Origin: Schoenoplectus triqueter
Taxonomy: Eukaryota > Streptophyta > Magnoliopsida > Poales > Cyperaceae
Direction of reading: 5' to 3'
Assembly: GCA_964058805.1 (NCBI GenBank)
Contig: CAXKVV010000713.1
Span: forward strand, 1 to 64,000
DNA length: 64,000 nt
Both the position numbers and the translations under genes were made by a program. Under the pieces are notes generated by a model. It did not search any database. It saw only the letters and a program-made list of their open reading frames with translations, and was not told the DNA's origin. Positions 50,966 to 62,391 of the stretch are shown here, one piece after another. Positions within the stretch are counted from its first letter, which is position 1. Each line of letters opens with the position of its first letter.

Positions 50966-53900
50966 AGAATATCCATATCGATGTATTAATCAGATAATCT
51001 TCTAGTAGGCACAATTAGGAGTAATTATATTAATTTTCACGAAATTATAAGCAGTTATGAGATGATAAATTTTGAAAATCTTAAACAACTTGCTTAAACA
51101 TCTGTTTCGAATGTATCTTATTTCTGTTTTATGAAAAATTACTATTGTAGGATATTCATATTGGAGTGCTAATTGGATAATTACATAATAGGCATAATTA
51201 GGAGGAATTATATTAATTTGCGCGAAGTTATGTGTAGTTATGCAGCCAAAAAATTTAGAAAACTCAAACAACTTGTTTAAACGACTGTTTTTAATGCATC
51301 TTACTTATTTTTTATGTAAAATTCATGTCGTAAAATATTCATATCGAAGTGTTAATTGGATAATCTTCTAATATGCATAATTACGAATAATTATATTAAT
51401 TTTCACGAAATTATTTATCGTTATGAGGCAATAAATGTTAAAAATATTAAACAACTTGTTTAAATTTCTAATGTATCTTACTTATTTCTTATGTAAAATA
51501 AGTGTCCTATGATATTCATATCGAAATGTTAATTTGACAATCTTATAATAGACATATTTAGGAGTAATTATATTAATTCGCTCGTAATTATGTGTAGTTT
51601 TGATGCAAAAAATGTTGAAAATCTTAAACAACTTGTTTAAAAAATAGTTTCGAATGCATCTTACTTATATTTTATGCAAGATCAGTGTCATAGAATATTC
51701 ATATCGAAGTTTTAATTGCACAATCATATAATAGGCATAATTAGGAGTAATTATATTAATTTTCAAGAAATTATATGTGGTTATGCGGCCAATAATTTTC
51801 AAAAACTCAAACAACTTGTTTTCAACGCATCTTATTTATGTTTTTTTTTTGCAAAATTTGTGTCGTACAATGTTCATATCGAAGAGTTAATTGGATAATC
51901 TTCTAATAGATATAATTAGGAGTAATTGCATTAATTTTCATGAAATTATGTATGGTTATGAGTCGAAAAATGTTAAAAATCTTAAACAACTTGTTTAAAC
52001 AGCGGTTTCTAATATAACTTACTTATGTTTTATGAAAAATTTAATGTCGTAGGATATTCATATCGAAGTGTTAAATGGACGATCTTATAATAGACATAAT
52101 TAGAAATAATTATATTAATTTGCACGAAATTATGTGCACTTATGCGGCCAAAATTTTGAAAAACACAATCAACCTGTTTAAACAGCTATTTTTAATGCAT
52201 CCTACCGATGTCTCGTGCAAAATTAGTGTCGTAAAATATTCATATCGCGGTGTTAATTAGATAATATTTTAATGGGCATAATTATGAGTAATTATATTGA
52301 TTTTTACGAAAATATATGTAGTTATGAGGCCAAAAATGTTGAAAAACTTAACTTTTAAAATATCAGTTTCTAATACATCTTACTTATGTTATGTAAAAAA
52401 TTAGCGTCATGTATTCATATCGAAGTTCTAAGAGGAAAATCTTATAATAGGCATAATACGGAGTAATTATTTTAAATTTCACGAAATTATGTGTAGTTGT
52501 GCGGCCAAAAAATTTCATAAAGCCAAGCAACTTGTTTAAACAATAGTTTTAGCGCATCTTACTTATGTTTTATGCAAAATTCGCGTTGTAGAATATTCAT
52601 ATCGATGTTTTAATTCTTTATAATTGGAGTAATTAGTAGTAGTTATATTAATTTCCACGAAATTATGTGTAGTTACGAGGACAAAAATGTTGAAAACTCA
52701 AACAAGTTTTTTAAATAGCAGTTTCTGATGCATCTTACTTATGTTTTGTGAAAAATTAGTATCATAGAATATTCACATCAAAGTGTTAATTGAAGAATCT
52801 TATAAAAGACGTAATTAGGAGTTATTATATTAATTTATAAGAAATTATGTGCAGTTATGAGGCCAAAAAAATTGGAAAGATCAAACAACTTGTTTAAACA
52901 GCAGTTTTTAATGCATCTTACTTATGTTTTGGGAGAAAATAGTGTCGTAGAATATTCATATCGAAGAATTAATTGAACAATCTTATAATAGACATAACTA
53001 TGAGTAATTATATTAATTTGCACGAAACTATGTATATTTATGGGGCCAAAAATTTAAAAAAAGTCAAACAATTTGTTTAAACAGCAGTTTTTAATGCATC
53101 TTACTTATGTTTTGCGCCAAATTAGCGTCATAGAATATTGGTATCGAAGTTTTAATTAGATAATCTCATAATAAGCATAATTAGGTGTAATTATATTAAT
53201 TTGCACGAAATTATATGTAGTTATGCGGCAAAAAGTTTGAAAAACTAAATCAACTAGTTTAAACTGCTGTTTTTTAATGCATCTTACTTATGTTTTGTGT
53301 AAACTTAGAGCTGTAGAATATCCATATCGATGTATTAATCGGATAATCTTCTAGTAGGCACAATTAGGAGTAATTATATTAATTTTCACGAAATTATAAG
53401 CAGTTATGAGATGATAAATTTTGAAAATCTTAAACAACTTGCTTAAACATCTGTTTCGAATGTATCTTATTTCTGTTTTATGAAAAATTACTGTTGTAGG
53501 ATATTCATATTGGAGTGCTAATTGGATAATTACATAATAGGCATAATTAGGAGGAATTATATTAATTTGCGCGAAGTTATGTGTAGTTATGCAGCCAAAA
53601 AATTTAGGAAACTCAAACAACTTGTTTAAACGACTGTTTTTAATGCATCTTACTTATTTTTTATGTAAAATTCATGTCGTAAAATATTCATATCGAAGTG
53701 TTAATTGGATAATCTTCTAATATGCATAATTACGAATAATTATATTAATTTTCACGAAATTATTTATCGTTATGAGGCAATAAATGTTAAAAATATTAAA
53801 CAACTTGTTTAAATTTCTAATGTATCTTACTTATTTCTTATGTAAAATTAGTGTCCTATGATATTCATATCGAAGTGTTAATTTGACAATCTTATAATAG

Positions 53901-54838
53901 ACATATTTAGGAGTAATTATATTAATTCGCTCGAAATTATGTGTAGTTTTGATGCAAAAAATGTTGAAAATCTTAAACAACTTGTTTAAAAAATAGTTTC
54001 GAATGCATCTTACTTATATTTTATGCAAGATCAGTGTCATAGAATATTCATATCGAAGTTTTAATTGCACAATCATATAATAGGCATAATTAGGAGTAAT
54101 TATATTAATTTTCAAGAAATTATATGTGGTTATGCGGCCAATAATTTTCAAAAACTCAAACAACTTGTTTTCAACGCATCTTATTTATGTTTTTTTTTGC
54201 AAAATTTGTGTCGTACAATGTTCATATCGAAGAGTTAATTGGATAATCTTCTAATAGATATAATTAGGAGTAATTACATTAATTTTCATGAAATTATGTA
54301 TGGTTATGAGTCGAAAAATGTTAAAAATATTAAACAACTTGTTTAAACAGCGGTTTCTAATATAACTTACTTATGTTTTATGAAAAATTTAATGTCGTAG
54401 GATATTCATATCGAAGTGTTAAATGGACGATCTTATAATAGACATAATTAGAAGTAATTATATTAATTTGCACGAAATTATGTGCACTTATGCGGCCAAA
54501 ATTTTGAAAAACACAATCAACCTGTTTAAACAGCTATTTTTAATGCATCCTACCGATGTCTCGTGCAAAATTAGTGTCGTAAAATATTCATATCGCGGTG
54601 TTAATTGGATAATATTTTAATGGGCATAATTATGAGTAATTATATTGATTTTTACGAAAATATATGTAGTTATGAGGCCAAAAATGTTGAAAAACTTAAC
54701 TTTTAAAATATCAGTTTCTAATGCATCTTACTTATGTTATGTAAAAAATTAGCGTCATGTATTCATATCGAAGTTTTAAGAGGAAAATCTTATAATAGGC
54801 ATAATACGGAGTAATTATTTTAAATTTCACGAAATTAT
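50966..54838. repeat. ~181-bp satellite array in a 2,349-bp higher-order repeat
   Basis: About 21 head-to-tail monomers of 175-185 bases share TATTCATATCGAAGTGTTAA, GGCATAATTAGGAGTAATTA, CACGAAATTATGTGTAGTTA and AAACAACTTGTTTAAACAG. Monomers differ clearly from each other, but the block starting at 50966 recurs from about 53315 at an offset of 2,349 bases (13 monomers), nearly base for base. The second block stops after about 8.4 monomers at 54838, where unrelated GC-rich sequence begins. Many monomers fall into two classes, with ATGAGGC or ATGCGGCC after GTAGTT. Monomer length and organisation resemble plant centromeric or subtelomeric satellites; no function can be read from this. Confidence 0.95.
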
Positions 54839-55114
54839 GTTGTGCGACCCTTTTTCGCGCGCCGCCGCACCGCCGCCGGGCGATGGGTTCTGCGGAAGAA
54901 GGACACGGAGATCCCTCCCGAGCGTGCATCTGCTGGGTGTCGGCCGATTCTGCCGATTGGAGATATTTGGATGCACATTCAGGGGGTTTTTTAGTGATTG
55001 TGAGTTCTTGTAGATTCCGGTGGGCGCAAGCCCCCACCGTTAATTACCCTGGGCTACGAACCTCGAGGCACCTCTGGATCTTTGAAAGAGAGAAGCAAAT
55101 AGTATAGTTAAGAG
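54839..55114. other. GC-rich stretch directly after the satellite
   Basis: An abrupt composition change (CGCGCGCCGCCGCACCGCCG) right at the satellite break. Frames are open for up to about 100 codons on either strand but match nothing I know. Possibly the edge of a separate inserted element. Confidence 0.4.
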
Positions 55115-55139
55115 ATGGGCAAGTGGTCGTCTAAGTTTA

Positions 55140-55740
55140 TAAAAATGGATCTACGGAAGATGAACCTACCAACAGACCGGTTCAATCTATGGAAGACAAA
55201 CCTACAAACAGATCGGTTTTGTCCTATGGGGGACGAACCTACAAACAGATCGGTTCAGTCCATGCCACCTCGAGATGTAACCTTACCAACAGACCAGGTT
55301 AATCTCTTCATAGGGGGCTTGAGGTGAGTCTACATACAGACCGACTCGACCTCCGTTGATCTAGAAGATAAACCTACAAACAGACCGGTTCAATCTTAAC
55401 TAGTCAACAACCAATCACACAAAATACAACTCGAAGCACTGAGCCGGTTGATCTTGAGGTTGGTGAATCAGGAGAAGGGTGGCTATGGCCCACGTATTTC
55501 TTCTCACCGATCTTCTAGATCATGAATTCGTAGCACTAAGCCGATTCATAAACCTAGGAAACACAATTGCACACAATGTCAAACATGAAGCGCTGGGCCA
55601 GTTCAACATTGAGGCATGTGTTAGTGAAGGAACCTACCTACAGAACGGTTCACATTCACTGTTTTGTGGATGAATCTACCAACAGACCGATTCAATCTCA
55701 CATTCTCGGGAAATGAGCTGGGAGACAAACTCGTCGACGG
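55140..55740 (+). repeat. Irregular array of an ACCTACAAACAGACCGGTTC motif
   Basis: At least eight copies of GAACCTACMAACAGACCGGTTCAATC-type words occur at 30-50 base spacings (about 55164, 55199, 55235, 55278, 55328, 55370, 55630, 55672). Related words (GAGCCGGTTGATCTTGAGG, GGGCCAGTTCAACATTGAGG) lie between them. The copies fall in different reading frames, so this is not a coding repeat. Confidence 0.75.
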
Positions 55741-55769
55741 ACGAGTTCAGTCTTGCCAGCTCAAATGGT

Positions 55770-56290
55770 CATGAATTACTTGTTCATGACACCGAGTCAT
55801 TAAGATGTTACCCCGCTCGGACATCTTAATGTTCTTCTTCTTCAAAGTCGACATATCCCTCCATGCTGATGTCGTGGCTTTGGTCATTCTTCGGTGAGTG
55901 TCAAGATGTTCTTGTCTCGACTAGCCATTCTATATGTTGCATTACTTGTGCAAAATTACTATATTGCCCTACACCCCTTGTGTGAGCGTATTCAATCATG
56001 AGTTACTTGCTCATGGCAGCGAGTCATTAAGATGTCACCTATCTAGGACATCGTAATGTTCTTCTTCTTCAGAGTCGATATATATCAAGTGTCAAGATGT
56101 TCCTGTCTCGACATATCTCTTCATGCTGCTATCGAAGCCTTAATCATTCTACGTTAGGATGTTCTTGTCTCAACGTATCTTATTATTCTTCATCAAGTGT
56201 CAAGATGTTCTTGTCTTGGCTAATCATTCTAAATGTGTGCAAATATTCATATGTGGCTCTACACTCCTTATGTGAGCATGTTTATTCATT
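55770..56290 (+). repeat. 227-bp direct repeat carrying hairpins
   Basis: Two units start at 55770 and 55997. Each has CATGARTTACTTGYTCATG, then CATTAAGATGT...ACATCTTAATG (arms of 11 bases; one mismatch in unit 2), then GTTCTTCTTCTTC and GTGTCAAGATGTTCTTGTCTC. Unit 2 contains additional copies of TCAAGATGTTCTTGTCT. Confidence 0.8.
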
Positions 56291-56334
56291 TCTAAAATGC
56301 ACAAAGTCCTTCATTCCTATTATGAAGATATATT

Positions 56335-57540
56335 TATTTATTATTATTATTATTATTGTTATTATTATTACTATTATATTATATTCTTATTACTATTATT
56401 ATTTTTTTTTTTTATTATTATTATTATTTTTTTTTTATTTCTTAAACTCTATTTATCTATATAGAAAATTATTTACAAGAATAATAGGAAAAAGAGATAG
56501 CTATTAATATTTTTGGGATTTTATAATGGCTAAAATAGTAGAATTTTATTTTTTATTATTTCTAAACTCTATTTATTTTGTAGAATATCACTTACTAAAA
56601 TAATAGAAAATAAAATGGCTATGATTTTTTATTTGTATTTTTTTAAAATGTTCATAATAGCTAAAGTAATAGGATTTTATTATTATATTCTATTATATTG
56701 AAATACTATTCATTATGTAAGAATCATTTACAAAATTAAAAGGTGGTTAGCTATACTATTTTACCATTATTATTTCTATTATATATTTTTTTTATTTTTA
56801 ATATCTATAATAGCTAAAAAGAAATCATTACTAATATTCTATTCTATTTATTATACTATTCATTATATCTATTTCTATTATTCCTATTTATTATCTATAT
56901 AAAAGTATAAGATTTTTATTACTAGTCATAAGAGATGAAATTCATTATGTTTTTATTATAACTATTATTTTATTACATTTTATTCATCAAAAGTATATTT
57001 TTGTATATTTGTATAGAAATAACAAAAGAAATACAATTCATATTATAAAAGAAAATGTATTTTACTATTTATTACCATAGTAGTATATTTTTGTTTATTT
57101 TGTGCTATTTATTTTTATTATTCTTTCTACAGAAAATATCAATATAATATCTATTATTATTATTATTATTATATTTTTTATTTATCAAAGAATATAGCTA
57201 ATCTCATCATTTATTATAGTATATTACTATCACTATTATTATTTCATGGAAAATCACTTGAAAAATCACTAAAATATATCTAGTTATTATTTATGATTTT
57301 TATTTGTATTTTTGGAATTTTTATAGTATTTAAAATGACAAGTCAAAGCTAGGTCAACTATATCAATATATGTAATGTATTTTGCTTTTAAATTGTTTTA
57401 TCATGATTATATTTTTAAAACTGGAATATTATTGTATAGAAGAATAGTATGAAAAATAAGAAAATTTTAGAAACAAATTCGAGTCAATTTGGAGTTCAAT
57501 AGCATTTTCAAATCATTTATTTACTCCATATTATCACTAT
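56335..57540. repeat. ATT-rich low-complexity region
   Basis: TTATTATTA microsatellites at about 56336-56460 and 57148-57172, with AT-only sequence between. Open frames here are low-complexity artefacts. Confidence 0.8.
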
Positions 57541-59820
57541 TCTGTTATTATTTAATTAATGGGCTTAATCTGGGCCGCCAGATCTGCTCCAAGATTGGCG
57601 CCTAGTTTATTCAAATGTTTCATTTATATGTGGGCCGTTAGATCCAGTTGAGATACGTATTTGATATATGTAAGGCCCAGATCCTTTCTTGGTTTAATAA
57701 TCGAATTTCCCGATGGATCCTGTCTGTTAATAGATCTCAAGATTAGTGCGCGCTTCAAGGTTCGTGCCAACGGATCTCTCGTCTCTTCCAAGCCGTCTCC
57801 ATGTCAGGATTCGCGCTGAGCAACGCTTCCGGCGATCGGAGTACCTCTTCTACGATCAGGTCAGTACCTCTGCATCGTCTTGCCTCGTAGAGTTCCTTTG
57901 CGGTTCTTGATCGAGAATCCATACGGTGAAAGATGTCACACAGTGGTACCGGTCAATGTATCAATTAGAATTGGTACCGAGATGTTTCATTCACCAAATT
58001 CAACAGAATTAATCGTAATTTTTAACAATTACAAGATCGATGAGCATCGCCTTGATATATTATCATGTTTTGAAGCAATTTGATTGACTCCTCTTGAGCT
58101 AGTAATGGTGCAGGACCACCTCATCATTTGTCAATGCACAGTACCAATTGGTACCGAGTCGTTTTTTGCCAAATTCGCTAAACTTAATCGGTTTCTTTCA
58201 TAATTACAAGATCAATGAGTGTCGCCTGAATGTAATAAGCTGATCTTATATGACTATGAAGGATATCATTCAGTGGCAATTGTGTTGGAGCACTTGTGAT
58301 TCAAGAATGGTACCGATCGGTACCATTTTCAATTTCTTACCAACTTGAAGCATTCACTAACCATAATTATTCAATTAACACCCCTCAGGCCTAAAGGCAC
58401 ACCCAGCTTCAGCTAGGGCCAGTGGCTCACTGAGATTGCAATAGTGTTAATCGATTTAGCAATATACTGTTCTATTATCAGATTAACAATTCCAATACAA
58501 AATTGCAAAGCCTAGGTTTCTAGCTGAATGAATCATGCAATTGAAGTGATTAAGAGACAGCAAGTTCATACCTTAAGTCATTATGCGAATGGATACAAAG
58601 AAATTAATCAAGAAATGAAAATTTACCATGGAAACCCTATAATTATGCATTCTTAGCATTTGTAATCAATCCAGGCCTAAAGGCTCACCAATTACTTTGT
58701 AATTGGGCCAGTGGCTCACTGGATATTATGATATTATTCAACAATTAATCCTAATAACAAGAAATGGCAAAATCAGAAAAGAAATAAAGGAGATTTTAAG
58801 AAAATAGACCCCAATAGCAAAATTGATCAAGAAATTCTCATAAAATGTATCAAATAGCAAAGATTCCAGAGGAGATAACAAAAATATATGCTAATTAATC
58901 CAATTCATACGATTGATTACCTCAAGCTTTGACAGAAATTTCAATTACTCGAATTCTTCTTATTAGCTCTTAATAAAGGCTCTCTCTTTCCTCTGTGATC
59001 ACTATTGGGTGTATATGGGTGTGTGTATGCTCTTGATTGCTCTTCTCATCACCTCCCTCTACTGTTGCTGATTCTCCATTTATATAGGCTAGAATCGGCC
59101 AATTGAACCCAATTGCGATTGGTTGAGTGCCTTTTACCCGGATTGCCACCTTGGATACATCCATACCCTTCAATCTCCTTCAATCAATGGCTGAGATTGA
59201 TTTGTGTTTGTTGTGAAAACCGCCCAACTGCTTTCTATTATGGTTTGACTGTGCCGCAACTCGTTTGACTCCAATTCAACAGCTACTTTGATTGATAAGC
59301 AAGCCCTCTTATCAATAATTCATATTTAAATACCTCTGCACCATGGTTAGCATTTTCTCTCTCTCAATTTCACTAAATTTCGTTTATTTCAAAAGCCGGT
59401 TTCTGCCTCATTTCTTCTCTTGGCGCAATTCACTTCTTCCACTCAATCACTCACTCTTTCCATGCTAATTGGCGTCGCCTTGATCTGAATAAGCTCTCTG
59501 ATCGTTCAATTTGGCCTTTGAAGTGCCTATCAAGCTTGCCTCTTTATTACTATCTCCGGCGATTCTTCACATTTGCACCTTCCTCTAACTCAATTGCTTC
59601 ACAATCACCTCTCAATCGGCGTCGCCTTAGCTCAAGGAAGCTCCCTCTGTGCTCAATTTGGTGCTTGAAGCCTTCAATTACATCTCCTTAGAATCGTTCC
59701 ATTACTGTCTCAACTCAAACTGTGGTAATCTCACTATTCAACCCTTCCTTCACTGTCATCCCTTTGTTCTTACCCTTCTGACTGATGCACTGATGTTTAT
59801 TGAATGCTTTTAAGTCTTTA
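57541..59820 (+). repeat. Region of diverged internal repeats
   Basis: Several families recur: TTGGTACCGAG with TTACAAGATCRATGAGYRTCGCC (about 57968-58050 and 58138-58220); GGCCTAAAGGC...GGGCCAGTGGCTCACTG (about 58388-58435 and 58673-58723), the second containing the palindrome CCAGTGGCTCACTGG; and GGCGTCGCCTT...CAATTTGG...TTGAAG at a 147-base offset (about 59471 and 59618). No protein family is visible. Confidence 0.65.
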
Positions 59821-60139
59821 AAATGGTGAGGCGCCATGGGAGGAAGACGATGATCGCGCGCGGGGAGAAGAAGAAGGAAGAGGGAGAGCGGGGAGAGTGT
59901 TCGGCTGGGATGGATGGCTCAGGCGCACGCGCACCAAAGCGCCAGAGGGGAGTAGGTCAGCGACTGGGGGAGCATGCACCAGGTTCACCTTCTTTTCATC
60001 TCTTGTTTTAAATTGAATTGCGCTGTATTGGATAAACAGGATGAATGGACTTGGTTTACATCTTTAGCTTATGATCCTAGCCTTATTCACCTGACTACTG
60101 GGTCCCACCTGTAAGATTTAAGCGTTTAAGGCTGTGAGG
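59821..60139. other. Short GC-rich segment, no confident gene
   Basis: A 62-codon frame (59823-60011) rich in Arg, Gly and Lys is open but is too short and biased in composition to support as a gene. Confidence 0.3.
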
Positions 60140-60660
60140 TTAGCAACTGATTAATGCTAATATGCTGAGGTGGCTCTTCCTGATTGGTTGATTGCTTGTT
60201 AAACAAACCCTTAGTGTTAATAATCTGTGTATGATGTGGCCCTGTAAGATAGTGCCATGTGGCACCTTATGTTGCTCTGTACCAATCATAAGGAGCCATG
60301 TGTCCCTCCTTGTACACACTGTATGATGACATGGCACCAGTGAGTGCATGCCATGTGGCATCCAGTGGGGCCCACTTGTCAGTCGCCTTGTAGCATAATG
60401 AGATTCACAGTGGTGAGGTGGACCAATAAGGGTAGGCCACATGGCACCTGACTGTTGAAGTGGCCCTATAGCATGCTGCCATTTGTCTAGCTGCTGGATG
60501 AGGTGGCTGCTGATGTGGACCAATGGCTGACTGCCATGTGGCATAGGTGGGGCCCACTTGTCAGGTCTGTAGGGGTGTGGGGCCCACATGGCTGAGGTGG
60601 ACCAATGGGGTGCTGACACGTGGCATGAGGTGGCCCAATGAAATACTGACACGTGTCACA
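60140..60660. repeat. Degenerate array of GTGGACCAAT and CATGTGGCA words
   Basis: The motifs GAGGTGGACCAATRRGG, GCCATGTGGCA, GGGGCCCACTTGTCAG and GACACGTGGCA repeat at about 60-100 base spacing. A 170-codon frame on the minus strand across it is a by-product of the repeat. Confidence 0.7.
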
Positions 60661-61440
60661 CCCTCTCTCTTCTCTGATTCGGTGTAGGTGTGCTTAGGAT
60701 CCCCAGTTTGCACCCAGATGAGTCTCTGTCCCCAGATTGCACCCAGATGAACCCTTGATTGAATCTCAGCCTTTGATTAATCCATTTATTCTGCCTTTAT
60801 CTTCCCTGAATTTATTTTAATAGCTCCACTCATCCAAAAATCATGAAAATTTCACCAAAAATCCCTAAATTCATGATGATCATCCCTGTAATTTTTAATT
60901 CCATTTTTACCCCTCCTTCTCTGGATTAAAAACTATTTTATTCATAAAACCCTATTATTCTTTATGAATTAATCCCTGATCTCATTTATAGCTCAATGTC
61001 TCTGCCAATTACCTCTCTCTTGCAGAAACCACCCTAACTAAATATCAATTAGACTTATATTGATATTTATTAGGGCTTGATTTGATCAAATGCTGACTAC
61101 TTATCAGCAATTAATACAAATCTAGACTTGATCAGATGGTTGCTCCCAGCTTTGGCACCTGATCAGTCTTGTGAAATTGACTTTCAATCCCTTAACATGA
61201 GGGTGACTTGGTCAAATAACTGACTACTTATCAGTAATTGACACAAATCAAAGCATGGTTAGGTGGTTGCTCGCAGCTTTGGCACCAGGTCAGCCTTGAA
61301 AGCAAAATCACATTTGGAATTTCTCATGATTAGTTGCATCAAAATGCTAGCTTGGCATTGACATCATTTCATGTAGTATAGGGATTACACTGCTTCAGCT
61401 CCTTCCTAGGGTTAGCTTCAAAGGCAGATTTCTAGGGTTC
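60661..61440. other. Intervening sequence with a small direct repeat
   Basis: ATGCTGACTACTTATCAGCAATTAATACAAATC...GGTTGCTCCCAGCTTTGGCACC (from about 61089) recurs in diverged form from about 61219 (CTGACTACTTATCAGTAATT...GGTTGCTCGCAGCTTTGGCACC). Confidence 0.6.
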
Positions 61441-61532
61441 AATTCTGACCCTCTTCAATAGGTCACTGAGGTGTGGGGTCCACCTGTCAGTGAAAATGGT
61501 CACATGGGTGACTCATCAGATAGGCTATGCTA

Positions 61533-62030
61533 TTAGGTTCATCTACAAGGGGCTGCCAGGTGGGTCCCACTTGCCAGAGAAAATATAATCAAATGGCTGA
61601 CCCATCAAGAGATCTTCTCTCTCCTAAATCTCCCGAGGGTCAGCCACCTCGAATGAGTAGGAGGTGGTGGGGTATTTATATCCTCGTCTTTCACCATATT
61701 ATTTCATTGTGGGATTAATGCTTAACCTCTGTTCCGGGTTGGTTAGCTTTCTTAAAAAAATAGGCTAGGTCCATGTCATTGGAGCTGCTCATAAGGGACT
61801 GCCATGTGGGTCCCACTTGTCAGAAAAGATAAAATCACATGGTGACACCCAAGAGGTCTCCTCTCTCCCTCGATCTTCTTGGGTGTCACACATGCTGAGT
61901 GGATAGAGAATAGCGGGGTATTTATACTCTTCACTTTGCGCTCAGCATTCCATTGTGGGACTAATGGATTTGTTCCGGGGTTATGCAGCGACTTTTCCTG
62001 ATCAGTGGGCCACCTTTCCACTGCTCTCTC
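61533..62030 (+). promoter_or_regulatory. Duplicated TATA-plus-hairpin module upstream of the PMD gene
   Basis: Two units offset by about 247 bases each hold, in order: CTGCCANGTGGGTCCCACTTG; a perfect inverted repeat (TGGCTGACCC/GGGTCAGCCA at 61594-61603 and 61637-61646; GTGACACCCAAGA/TCTTGGGTGTCAC at 61842-61854 and 61877-61889); GGGGTATTTATA (61669-61680, 61915-61926); and CATTGTGGGAYTAATG and TGTTCCGGG. A third partial unit begins near 61470. The order fits a core promoter with a transcription start just downstream, but initiation is inferred. Confidence 0.5.
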
Positions 62031-62391
62031 TCTCTTCTTCCCCTTTCTTATGATTTATCATCAATTTATTTCATTTATTCATCCATTCATCCTTGAAACT
62101 TTTCAAGGGTAAACAAAGAGCCACCCACCAAGACGAGTCTTGAACGCTCGAAAGGCTTGTCTTGGTGCATTATTCCTTATTATTCATCATTTCATTTCTC
62201 ATGACGTCATTCCTTCTTCGGGTATTGTAGTTTTATCTCATGACGCCATTCCGCGTCGCCCCTTGGGTCATTATCATTCTTTCTACGAGGATCCTAGCGA
62301 TTGGACTCCTCTCATCTCAGCCATCCGAGCGACTCCTGTCTACCCGCGAGGCGGCGGTTTATTCTTCAGGGATGATCAGCCTCATGACATC

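Noticed and set aside
51002..51271. 89-codon minus-strand frame, repeated at 53351-53620
   Set aside because: Near-identity of the two frames comes from the 2,349-bp block duplication. Neighbouring monomers do not keep the frame, so it is not coding.
50966..54838. CRISPR-like regular repeats
   Set aside because: The repeats are contiguous ~181-bp monomers without unique spacers, in plant nuclear DNA; this is satellite DNA.
56097..56507. 136-codon frame ending in Tyr/Phe/Ile-rich sequence
   Set aside because: Its second half is a translated ATT microsatellite and the first half overlaps the 227-bp repeat.
59823..60011. 62-codon GC-rich frame
   Set aside because: Short, low-complexity Arg/Gly/Lys composition, no homology recognised.
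60140..60652. 170-codon minus-strand open frame
   Set aside because: It translates a degenerate GGGCCCAC/CATGTGGCA repeat; His, Pro and Trp richness follows from the repeat, and no domain is visible.
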